DNA from: Candidatus Aminicenantota bacterium
GTDB taxonomy: Bacteria; Acidobacteriota; Aminicenantia; Aminicenantales; Aminicenantaceae
DNA: 5,212 nucleotides
Assembly (NCBI GenBank): GCA_016926925.1
Contig: JAFGNQ010000329.1
Span: 1-5,212, forward strand
Reading direction: 5' to 3'
Translations under genes and position numbers: made by a program
The notes under the pieces: generated by a model
What the model was told of the DNA's origin: nothing
The model's input: the letters and a program-made list of their open reading frames with translations, nothing else
Database searches by the model: none
Part shown: positions 1 to 5,212 of the stretch, in pieces
Position numbering within the stretch: position 1 is the first letter of the stretch
Layout: every line of letters begins with the position of its first letter

Positions 1-134
1 AGGCTGTTGAAGAAAATATACTGGGAAGGCATTTGAAGGGATGCGTCAACCACTCGCTGGCCGGTGAAAGTCGTGAAGATCGAGCAAAAAAAATCGAGGA
101 AATCATCGATGTCCTCAAAAAATTCAGAAAATGA
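1..134 (+). CDS. csoR: CsoR-family (DUF156) metal-sensing transcriptional repressor, C-terminal fragment
   Basis: This is the 3' end of a gene that begins left of the window; 43 complete codons remain before TGA at 132-134. The visible protein is two helices: one starting AVEENILGRHLKGCV, and a charged C-terminal helix ending IIDVLKKFRK, the usual end of CsoR/RcnR/FrmR proteins. His (bases 30-32) and Cys (bases 42-44) form the HxxxC pair that supplies two of the three Cu(I) ligands in CsoR. The third ligand, a Cys near the end of helix 1, lies outside the window. RcnR and FrmR lack this Cys, so a copper sensor is favoured, although the nickel sensor InrS shares the pattern. CsoR proteins are cytoplasmic all-helical tetramers that leave DNA when metal binds. 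The gene ends 12 bp before copA, so the two are probably co-transcribed and autoregulated from a promoter upstream of the window. Confidence 0.85.
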   Translation, partial: AVEENILGRHLKGCVNHSLAGESREDRAKKIEEIIDVLKKFRK

Positions 135-146
135 GAGGAGAGAGTC

Positions 147-2858
147 ATGGCCAAAGATGTGATCTGCGGAATGGATGTCGACAAAAAGAAAGCTGCCGGA
201 GTCTCTGTATATAAAGATCGGACATATTATTTTTGTTCGACTGGATGCAAACATAAATTCGATGAAAATCCGGAACTCTACTTCCGGTCGAATGCGGGCG
301 ATGAGGATGAAGGGAGTGGTGCCAGCGACCTGGGAGGCATGGGAAGCGCTCCATCTCCTGACATGGAGCAGGAACCGGAAAAGCGTCAAAAGTCCGGCAG
401 GCCGATCACCGATCGTTCGGCTATAAGCCGCATCGATCTGCCAATCTTGGGTATGCGCTGTGCCAGTTGTGCGACGACCATAGAGAACAGCCTCACAAGC
501 CTGAGCGGTGTTCAAGAAGCGAACGTCAATCTTGCCACATCAGAGGCAACAATACTCTACAACTCTCGATTTATAAAACCTGAGGATTTTATCAATTCCG
601 TGAAAAATAGCGGTTACGATGTCGGCCTCTCGTCCGTGGAAATTCCCATTCAGGGCATGCAGTGTGCTTCCTGTGTTAAGTCAATAGAGCAGACCCTCCT
701 CCGGATGGAAGGCATTACCAATGCCTCCGTCAACCTGGCCACTTCCAAGGCCAAGGTAGGGTACATCTCGTCTGTCATCAGGCTCGAGGACATCAAGAAG
801 GCCATAGAAGACGCCGGCTATAAGGTCATTGAGATTCCCGATGAAGAGAGTGCCTATGATGTGGAACAGAAAGTCAGAGAAAGGGAGTTCCGGGATCTCC
901 GTACGAAATTTTTTGCCGGGCTCATTCTGGCCGTAGTTATATTCCTCGGCAGTATGTCTCATCTCTTTCCCTGGACTCCTGGTTTGCTCCGGAATTATTA
1001 TGTGTTGTGGATGCTGGCCACGCCGGTTCAGTTTTGGATCGGGTGGCAGTTTTACAGGGGGGCCTGGGGCGGTTTCAAGCACAGAAGTGCAGATATGAAC
1101 ACGCTTATCGCAGTCGGAACGTCGGCCGCTTATCTCTACAGTGTGGCGGCCACGCTTTTCCCTGTTTTTTTTGAATCCGGAGGCATCAAGCCCCATGTCT
1201 ATTTTGACACTTCGGCCATGATTATTGTCCTCATCCTCTTCGGAAGACTTCTGGAGGCGGGGGCCAAAGGAAGGACATCGGACTCGATAAAGAAACTGAT
1301 GGGATTGCAGCCCAAAACGGCCCGGGTGGTCAAGGAGGGGAAAGAACAGGATATTCCCATCAAAGATGTGGTGGCCGGAGACGTGATTCTCGTCCGACCG
1401 GGGGAAAGAGTGCCCGTCGATGGAGTTGTCCTCGAGGGAAAGACTGCGGTCGATGAATCGGTGATCAGCGGCGAGAGCCTCCCTATCAAGAAAGAGAAGG
1501 ATGATGAAGTGATCGGTGCCACCATCAACAAAACCGGTTTCTTCCGTTTCCGTGCGACCAGAGTTGGCCAGGAGACCGTGCTGGCTCAAATCATACAACT
1601 GGTGCGGGACGCTCAGGGTTCCAAAGCCCCCATTCAGAGATTGGCGGACGTGATTGCCGGCTACTTCGTTCCCATCGTCATCTCCCTGGCAGTACTGACC
1701 TTTGTCGTTTGGTTCGACTTCGGGCCGGAGCCGGCCTTGACCCTGGCACTATTGAATTTTGTGGCTGTCATGATTATCGCCTGTCCCTGTGCGCTCGGTT
1801 TGGCCACACCGACTGCGGTCATGGTGGGTACTGGAAAGGGTGCAGAGATGGGGGTTCTGATTAAGGGGGGAGAGAGTCTTGAAACGGCCCACAAGATGGA
1901 CACAGTCGTTTTTGATAAGACGGGAACTTTAACCAAGGGGGAGCCGGAAGTCGTGGATATCGTCGTGACGGGAGTGCTGCCCGAAAAGGATGTCTTGATG
2001 TATGCTGCCGGTGCTGAGAAGGGATCGGAACATCCCCTAGGAGACGCGATTGTAAAAAGGGCGGCGGGGCGGCAGATTCCTTTGCATGATCCGGAAGATT
2101 TTCTTGCTGTCGAGGGGCGCGGGATCCGAGCTCGCGTGAACGGAAAGGATGTCTTCGTAGGAAGTGCCGAATTCATGCGTGAGATGGATGTCGATCCGAC
2201 GGGCTTGGAGAAAGAGGCGGAACAGGCGGCGTTCGAAGCCAAAACTCCTGTCTACGTAGCTGTAGACAAGAAATTGGCCGGTTTGATAACCATCGCCGAT
2301 CGCCTCAAAAAAGATTCCGTGCAGGCTGTGGAGAGGCTCAAAAAGATGGGATTGGAGGTTGTCATGCTCACGGGAGACAACCGCCACACCGCCGAGGCCG
2401 TTGCCAGGAAGGCGGGTATCGATAGAGTGATTGCCGAGGTCCTGCCGAAGGACAAGGTGGAAGAGATCAGACGTCTTCAATCCGAAGGCAAAAAAGTGGG
2501 GATGGTGGGTGATGGAATCAATGACGCTCCGGCTTTAGCCCAAGCCGATGTGGGTATCGCTATCGGTTCCGGAACGGATATCGCCATGGAGGCCTCTGAC
2601 ATCACATTGATCAAAGACGACCTGAGAGGTGTAGTGAAGGCCATCTCTCTCAGCAAACAGACGATCAAAGTCATCAAGCAGAATCTTTTCTGGGCCTTTT
2701 TTTACAACACTGCGGGGATTCCGGTGGCGGCCGGAATTCTGTATCCGTTTTTCGGTGTCCTCCTCAGCCCCATCATCGCCTCGGCGGCGATGGCCTTCAG
2801 CTCTGTTTCGGTAGTTTCCAACTCGTTGCGACTTCGAAGGATTAAGTTAGGCTTTTAG
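147..2858 (+). CDS. copA: Copper-exporting P1B-1-type ATPase with N-terminal YHS domain and two HMA domains
   Basis: Inner-membrane Cu(I) (probably also Ag(I)) exporter of 903 aa, moving metal from cytoplasm to periplasm with ATP. The ATG at 147 has AGGAG at 136-140, 6 nt away. Domains in order: YHS domain at about 5-46 (CGM with Cys7, then Cys30, Cys34 and the NPELY end); acidic, low-complexity linker at about 50-92; HMA1 at about 96-160 (GMRCASC, 102-108); HMA2 at about 164-228 (GMQCASC, 170-176); eight membrane helices at roughly 255-271, 284-300, 319-342, 355-371, 503-525, 533-555, 845-862 and 870-891. The core is complete: SGES 441-444 in the actuator domain, CPC 546-548, phosphorylation site DKTGT with Asp590, SEHP 627-630, TGDN 742-745 and GDGIND 788-793. 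Tyr853-Asn854 in helix 7 and MxxSS (882-886) in helix 8 are the Cu(I)-specific P1B-1 signature. It is longer than a usual CopA (about 700-830 aa) because of the YHS domain, linker and second HMA. No frameshift or missing catalytic residue is seen. Copper as substrate is inferred from the motifs and the neighbouring csoR. Confidence 0.97.
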   Translation: MAKDVICGMDVDKKKAAGVSVYKDRTYYFCSTGCKHKFDENPELYFRSNAGDEDEGSGASDLGGMGSAPSPDMEQEPEKRQKSGRPITDRSAISRIDLPILGMRCASCATTIENSLTSLSGVQEANVNLATSEATILYNSRFIKPEDFINSVKNSGYDVGLSSVEIPIQGMQCASCVKSIEQTLLRMEGITNASVNLATSKAKVGYISSVIRLEDIKKAIEDAGYKVIEIPDEESAYDVEQKVREREFRDLRTKFFAGLILAVVIFLGSMSHLFPWTPGLLRNYYVLWMLATPVQFWIGWQFYRGAWGGFKHRSADMNTLIAVGTSAAYLYSVAATLFPVFFESGGIKPHVYFDTSAMIIVLILFGRLLEAGAKGRTSDSIKKLMGLQPKTARVVKEGKEQDIPIKDVVAGDVILVRPGERVPVDGVVLEGKTAVDESVISGESLPIKKEKDDEVIGATINKTGFFRFRATRVGQETVLAQIIQLVRDAQGSKAPIQRLADVIAGYFVPIVISLAVLTFVVWFDFGPEPALTLALLNFVAVMIIACPCALGLATPTAVMVGTGKGAEMGVLIKGGESLETAHKMDTVVFDKTGTLTKGEPEVVDIVVTGVLPEKDVLMYAAGAEKGSEHPLGDAIVKRAAGRQIPLHDPEDFLAVEGRGIRARVNGKDVFVGSAEFMREMDVDPTGLEKEAEQAAFEAKTPVYVAVDKKLAGLITIADRLKKDSVQAVERLKKMGLEVVMLTGDNRHTAEAVARKAGIDRVIAEVLPKDKVEEIRRLQSEGKKVGMVGDGINDAPALAQADVGIAIGSGTDIAMEASDITLIKDDLRGVVKAISLSKQTIKVIKQNLFWAFFYNTAGIPVAAGILYPFFGVLLSPIIASAAMAFSSVSVVSNSLRLRRIKLGF

Positions 2859-2869
2859 TTTGGAGGCTT

Positions 2870-3010
2870 ATGATGTTGCCTAAAGTGATTGTCACGCTTT
2901 CGGGAATTCTTCTCATAATATGGGTCAATTGGTATTTTCTTTTTTCCAAGAGACGTCGATCGAATGCACGTCTAAGGGAGAGAAAAGAAAATATTCCAAC
3001 GCATGAATAA
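2870..3010 (+). CDS. Small single-pass membrane protein downstream of copA (hypothetical)
   Basis: A 46-codon ORF (ATG 2870, TAA 3008-3010) starts 11 bp after the copA stop. GGAGG at 2862-2866 is a strong Shine-Dalgarno. It lies 3 nt from the first ATG and 6 nt from the adjacent second ATG at 2873, so the real start may be 2873, giving 45 aa. The protein is one hydrophobic helix (about residues 6-26, VIVTLSGILLIIWVNWYFLF) followed by a strongly basic tail (SKRRRSNARLRERKE). The positive-inside rule would put that tail in the cytoplasm. There is no Cys or His in the helix; Met1-2 and a late His are the only obvious soft ligands. I do not recognise the family. It is not an obvious CcoS/FixS, the small protein often found beside CcoI-type ATPases. 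Some copA-linked membrane-anchored cupredoxins begin with a similar helix, so this could be the anchor of such a gene that lost its domain. Position and ribosome binding site suggest it is translated with copA as an accessory or stabilising peptide, but this is inference. Confidence 0.55.
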   Translation: MMLPKVIVTLSGILLIIWVNWYFLFSKRRRSNARLRERKENIPTHE

Positions 3011-3013
3011 ATA

Positions 3014-3040
3014 AACCGGATATGAAATAACCATTCGGTT
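3014..3040 (+). other. Imperfect hairpin after the copA-miniprotein group, possible weak transcript end
   Basis: AACCGGAT (3014-3021) pairs with ATTCGGTT (3033-3040) across an 11-nt loop: 8 pairs, one of them G-U. The stem begins 3 nt after the miniprotein stop codon. No T-tract follows (the next bases are CAAGGGG), so it does not meet the standard intrinsic-terminator pattern. It could be an mRNA 3'-end stabilising stem, a factor-dependent end, or chance. Confidence 0.25.
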
Positions 3041-3041
3041 C

Positions 3042-3058
3042 AAGGGGACAGAAGGGGA
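3042..3058. repeat. AAGGGGA direct repeat, 10-bp period
   Basis: AAGGGGA occurs at 3042-3048 and again at 3052-3058, separated by CAG, so the two copies sit one helical turn apart on the same DNA face. Such spacing is typical of tandem half-sites for a response regulator, but the match is short and purine-rich and could be chance. It lies about 45 bp upstream of the large dyad. I do not recognise it as a known copper-regulator site such as a CusR or CopR box. Confidence 0.22.
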
Positions 3059-3100
3059 AACCGGACCGCAATAATGTGATTTGATGGAAGAGGATTTTGT

Positions 3101-3135
3101 TATAGTTAATATCGATAAAACCGATATCAATTATA
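3101..3135. promoter_or_regulatory. AT-rich inverted repeat, candidate operator/promoter of the efflux genes
   Basis: TATAGTTAATATCG (3101-3114) and CGATATCAATTATA (3122-3135) are inverted copies matching at 12 of 14 positions, with a 7-bp centre (ATAAAAC). The inner six pairs (ATATCG/CGATAT) are perfect. A poor sigma70-like promoter can be drawn across it: TTGATG at 3081-3086, an 18-bp gap, then GTTAAT at 3105-3110, each matching 4 of 6 consensus bases. A repressor bound to the dyad would cover that -10 element. It lies about 105 bp upstream of the channel start codon. It does not look like the GC-rich, G-tract-flanked sites bound by CsoR, nor like the E. coli CusR box, so the factor that would bind is unknown. 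In RNA the arms could also form a long, AU-rich hairpin. Confidence 0.4.
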
Positions 3136-3239
3136 GAGTATCATGGAGCCAGGCCCGGACTCAAAGACGACAGCCGGGAATCCAGCCGAGGTAGAAATGC
3201 GATTTTTGTTTTGCTAGGCAATTTGAAAGGATGGACAAA

Positions 3240-4529
3240 ATGAAAAAGAAAGTCATTCCCATTTTTATCGTGATGTTATGGATGGGTTTCCTCCCGTTGT
3301 TTCCGGAAAATGGAGTTTCCGGGCAGCGCACTAAGCTTGACGAATTGATCAGAGAAGCCCTTGAAAACAATCCAAAACTGGCGGCAGCAGAGCAGAGAGT
3401 GCTGTCAGCCGATAAGGTTATTCCGCAAGCAGGCGCGCTTCCGGATCCTCAATTGACTTTCGGTTTGATGAACCTGCCTGTCGACAGCTTTTCTTTCGGT
3501 CAGGAACCTATGACCGGAAAACAAATCGCGATAATGCAGATGTTTCCCTTCCCTGGAAAATTATCGCTCGCTACGGATATAGCCGAATTTGAAGCTGCCG
3601 CTGTGAAATACCAACAGGCGGAAGTCCGGAACCAGATAATACAGATGGTGAAAAAAGGATACTACGATCTTTACGCTGTTGACCGGGCTTATGAGACGAC
3701 CGAGAAGAACAAGGACCTGATGGAACAGTTTGTGCATGTGACTGAAACAAAATACGCGACCGGATCCGGTTTGCAGCAGGATGTGCTCCGCGCCCAAGTG
3801 GAGCTCTCGAAGCTGGAAGACGATTTGATCATGTGGGAGCAGAAAAGACGTGCTGTTGTCGCGAGGTTGAATGCGGTTTTGAACCGGCCTGTGCAGGAAC
3901 CGATGGAAGAGACTTCGCAGGAACTGTCTTTACCGGAGAAAATGCAGCTGTTGTCAGAGCCTAAAAAGATCGCGGAGCAGCGGCCGATCCTGAAAGCATG
4001 GAGGGAAAGAATTCAAAAGTCCGAGTCTGCCGTGAATCTGGCCAAACGTGATCTTTGGCCCAACATCACGATCGGTGCCAGTTACAGCCAACGGGATAAT
4101 TTGCGGGATGGTAGAATCATGCCCGATTTTTTCTCGGCAACCGTCTCGCTCAATGTGCCGCTTTATGCCAACCGTAAGCAGAAAGCAAAAATAGCAGAAA
4201 AGGAATTGGACTTGAAAGCCGTCTCCGCCGAGTACGCAGGCATAAGGGCAGAAATCCTTTCAGAAGTGGAGAGCATTTTGGCTGAATTGGAACGCAACCG
4301 GAAAAGGGTGGAGCTTTACAAAGATGGCATTCTTCTTCAGGCTGAGCAATCTTTGGAGTCGGCTCAAGCCGGCTACAGCGTCGGCAAGGTCGACTTCCTG
4401 ACTCTTGTCAGCAACTGGATGATGCTCCAGAATTATGAATTGCAGTATTACTTTTCCTTATCCGATTTTTACAAAAACTTGGCCAATTATGTGTACGCTG
4501 TCGGTGCAAATTCTTCGATGGAAAATTGA
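3240..4529 (+). CDS. Outer-membrane efflux protein, TolC/CzcC-like (OEP family), of a heavy-metal RND system
   Basis: Predicted outer-membrane and periplasmic channel subunit through which an RND pump and adaptor would expel metal. I place the start at ATG 3240, giving 429 aa: GAAAGG (3225-3230) is 9 nt upstream, and the protein then opens with a good signal peptide (MKKKVIPIFIVML, cleavage near residues 25-29). The ATG at 3231 (432 aa) directly abuts the AAAGG and is less likely. The two repeats of the OEP fold are visible, about residues 32-215 and 248-425. They are rich in long coiled-coil helices; the first has a KYATGSGLQQDVLRAQ segment and the second the matching AGYSVGKVDFLTLV segment. 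Gln-Met-Phe-Pro-Phe-Pro-Gly-Lys (100-107) is a turn typical of CzcC/CusC-like proteins. Length is normal for the family. The protein contains no cysteine, so it cannot carry the N-terminal lipid found on E. coli CusC or OprM. The adaptor gene follows 47 bp downstream, probably in one operon. Metal specificity is inferred from that neighbour. Confidence 0.92.
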   Translation: MKKKVIPIFIVMLWMGFLPLFPENGVSGQRTKLDELIREALENNPKLAAAEQRVLSADKVIPQAGALPDPQLTFGLMNLPVDSFSFGQEPMTGKQIAIMQMFPFPGKLSLATDIAEFEAAAVKYQQAEVRNQIIQMVKKGYYDLYAVDRAYETTEKNKDLMEQFVHVTETKYATGSGLQQDVLRAQVELSKLEDDLIMWEQKRRAVVARLNAVLNRPVQEPMEETSQELSLPEKMQLLSEPKKIAEQRPILKAWRERIQKSESAVNLAKRDLWPNITIGASYSQRDNLRDGRIMPDFFSATVSLNVPLYANRKQKAKIAEKELDLKAVSAEYAGIRAEILSEVESILAELERNRKRVELYKDGILLQAEQSLESAQAGYSVGKVDFLTLVSNWMMLQNYELQYYFSLSDFYKNLANYVYAVGANSSMEN

Positions 4530-4576
4530 TGCAGACGTCAGCTCAGGCCATAAAAATATATGCAGCGGAGGAAACG

Positions 4577-5212
4577 ATGAAGACGAAAACGATAGGTATT
4601 CTCGTTGTGGGTATCCTGATCGGTGCCATAGCCACTTATTTCATAACCCCGAAAATCATTTCGAAGGATCGGGATTCACAGGAACAAAAAACACATCTCT
4701 ATTCCTGTGGGATGCACCCGGAGGTCATTTCCGACAAACCCGGAAATTGCCCTATATGCGGCATGAAACTCACCCCCATAAAAAGCACCGCTCAAGATAG
4801 CGGAAAGCCACAGACCGGAGAATCTGCAAAGGATCGCAAAGTGCTGTACTGGCGGGCCCCGATGGACCCCACTGAAATTTATGACAAGCCCGGAAAATCC
4901 AAGATGGGGATGGACCTAACCCCTGTTTATGAGGGCGAAGAAGCCGGTGGTGCTGGGAGCATAACCATTGATGGAGCTTTACAGCAGAACATGAATTTGC
5001 GGCTGGCCAGGGTTGAAAGGAGAGATATTTCTAGAGTCATCCGTGCCTACGGAACAGTGGCTATTGCTCAAGACCGGGAATATGCCGTCAACACCAAAAT
5101 CAGCGGATGGATCGAGAAGCTGTACGTGAACACGGCCGGTCAAAAGGTAAGGAAGGGAGAGCCGCTGCTGGATATTTATTCTCCGGAGCTGGTGTCGACT
5201 CAGGAGGAATAT
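4577..5212 (+). CDS. cusB: CusB-type efflux RND periplasmic adaptor (membrane fusion protein), N-terminal part
   Basis: The gene runs off the right edge after 212 codons; family members are about 400-600 aa. The ATG at 4577 has GGAGG at 4567-4571, 5 nt upstream. Residues 5-23 form an N-terminal signal or membrane anchor. Residues 41-68 are a heavy-metal-binding module, Tyr-Ser-Cys44-Gly-Met46-His47-Pro ... Asn-Cys58-Pro-Ile-Cys61-Gly-Met63, the pattern usually written YxCPMHP...CPxCGM, with Gly in place of the first Pro. Residues 90-117 are a second copy (YWRAPMDP ... KPGKSKMGMDLTPVY) in which all Cys and His are replaced, leaving Met96, Met110 and Met112. The adaptor proper begins near 128; the GWIEKLYVNTAGQKVRKGEPLL segment (177-198) is the first half of the lipoyl-like barrel-sandwich domain, followed by YSPEL (201-205). 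It acts in the periplasm, linking an inner-membrane RND pump to the upstream channel and probably handing Cu(I)/Ag(I) to the pump. The pump gene would be expected next. The copper/silver assignment rests on family knowledge and the csoR-copA context. Confidence 0.93.
   Translation, partial: MKTKTIGILVVGILIGAIATYFITPKIISKDRDSQEQKTHLYSCGMHPEVISDKPGNCPICGMKLTPIKSTAQDSGKPQTGESAKDRKVLYWRAPMDPTEIYDKPGKSKMGMDLTPVYEGEEAGGAGSITIDGALQQNMNLRLARVERRDISRVIRAYGTVAIAQDREYAVNTKISGWIEKLYVNTAGQKVRKGEPLLDIYSPELVSTQEEY

Larger units (their letters stand above)
3011..3239. other. Intergenic region between the csoR-copA group and the efflux group
   Basis: About 230 bp without a supportable gene. From left to right it holds an imperfect hairpin right after the miniprotein stop (3014-3040), two AAGGGGA direct repeats (3042-3058), an AT-rich dyad (3101-3135), a short CAGCCG direct repeat (3171-3176 and 3183-3188), and a T-rich stretch (3201-3212) just before the channel gene. 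The length and the AT-rich dyad suggest that the downstream genes have their own promoter rather than depending only on read-through from copA. No convincing intrinsic terminator (GC-rich stem followed by a T-run) is seen for the upstream operon. Confidence 0.6.

Noticed and set aside
1311..1317. CCCAAAA, resembling the slippery site that makes a CopZ-like short product in E. coli copA
   Set aside because: The codons read CCC AAA ACG, so the heptamer is not in the X XXY YYZ phase needed for -1 slippage, and it lies after four membrane helices rather than after an HMA domain.
681..1598. Long open frame on the minus strand (about 305 codons) inside copA, and several shorter ones
   Set aside because: They lie antisense to copA, whose + strand product is a full-length ATPase with all motifs. 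The antisense translations show no recognisable domain.
3154..3177. CCCGG/CCGGG inverted repeat before the channel gene as an intrinsic terminator or attenuator
   Set aside because: Only 5 bp of stem with a long loop, and the T-rich stretch begins more than 20 nt later.
3143..3217. 24-codon ORF (MEPGPDSK...) upstream of the channel gene, possible leader peptide
   Set aside because: No Shine-Dalgarno precedes it, there is no run of regulatory codons, and no terminator or antiterminator pair is visible after it.
4530..4576. Gap between the channel and adaptor genes checked for a promoter or terminator
   Set aside because: It contains only the adaptor's ribosome binding site and a GACGTC palindrome of no evident meaning; co-transcription is the simplest reading.
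4435..4800. 121-codon + strand open frame across the channel-adaptor junction
   Set aside because: It overlaps the 3' end of the channel gene and the 5' end of the adaptor gene in another frame. Those two have clear family motifs and the adaptor has a strong ribosome binding site.

Overview
The window is a metal-resistance segment, almost certainly for copper or silver, from a Gram-negative bacterium. An outer-membrane efflux channel and a periplasmic adaptor show the double membrane. A CsoR-type repressor next to a CopA ATPase carrying a YHS domain, followed by a CzcC/TolC-like channel and an adaptor with two N-terminal heavy-metal-binding modules, is a combination I associate with Desulfobacterota (the former deltaproteobacteria) and relatives. 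That taxonomic guess is inference and low confidence. All genes lie on the + strand.

Layout. Bases 1-134 hold the C-terminal end of a CsoR-family metal-sensing repressor; its HxxxC metal-ligand pair is visible. After 12 bp and a strong ribosome binding site comes a complete P1B-1 copper ATPase gene, copA (147-2858, 903 aa). It reads YHS domain, acidic linker, two HMA domains, then an eight-helix ATPase core with every catalytic motif intact. Eleven bases later a 45-46 codon ORF (2870-3010) with its own Shine-Dalgarno encodes a single-helix, very basic membrane miniprotein. Bases 3011-3239 are a non-coding gap. It contains an imperfect hairpin, a pair of AAGGGGA direct repeats one helical turn apart, and a long AT-rich dyad (14-bp arms, 12 matching) that looks like an operator or promoter region for the second gene group. 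That group is an outer-membrane efflux protein (3240-4529) followed after 47 bp by a CusB-type membrane fusion protein (4577 to the window edge, truncated). The RND pump gene (cusA) would be expected just beyond the right edge.

How the genes work together (inference from family knowledge). The CsoR-like protein would sense cytoplasmic Cu(I) and release repression. CopA would pump Cu(I) from cytoplasm to periplasm. The CusB-type adaptor and outer-membrane channel, with an RND pump, would carry periplasmic Cu(I)/Ag(I) out of the cell. Metal-binding modules recur in the ATPase (YHS, HMA x2) and in the adaptor (two HMBD-like modules).

I see nothing in the window that amounts to a wholly new system. 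The parts most worth a second look are the miniprotein after copA, the dyad upstream of the efflux genes, the Cys-free second metal-binding module of the adaptor, and the Cys-free (hence non-lipidated) outer-membrane channel.
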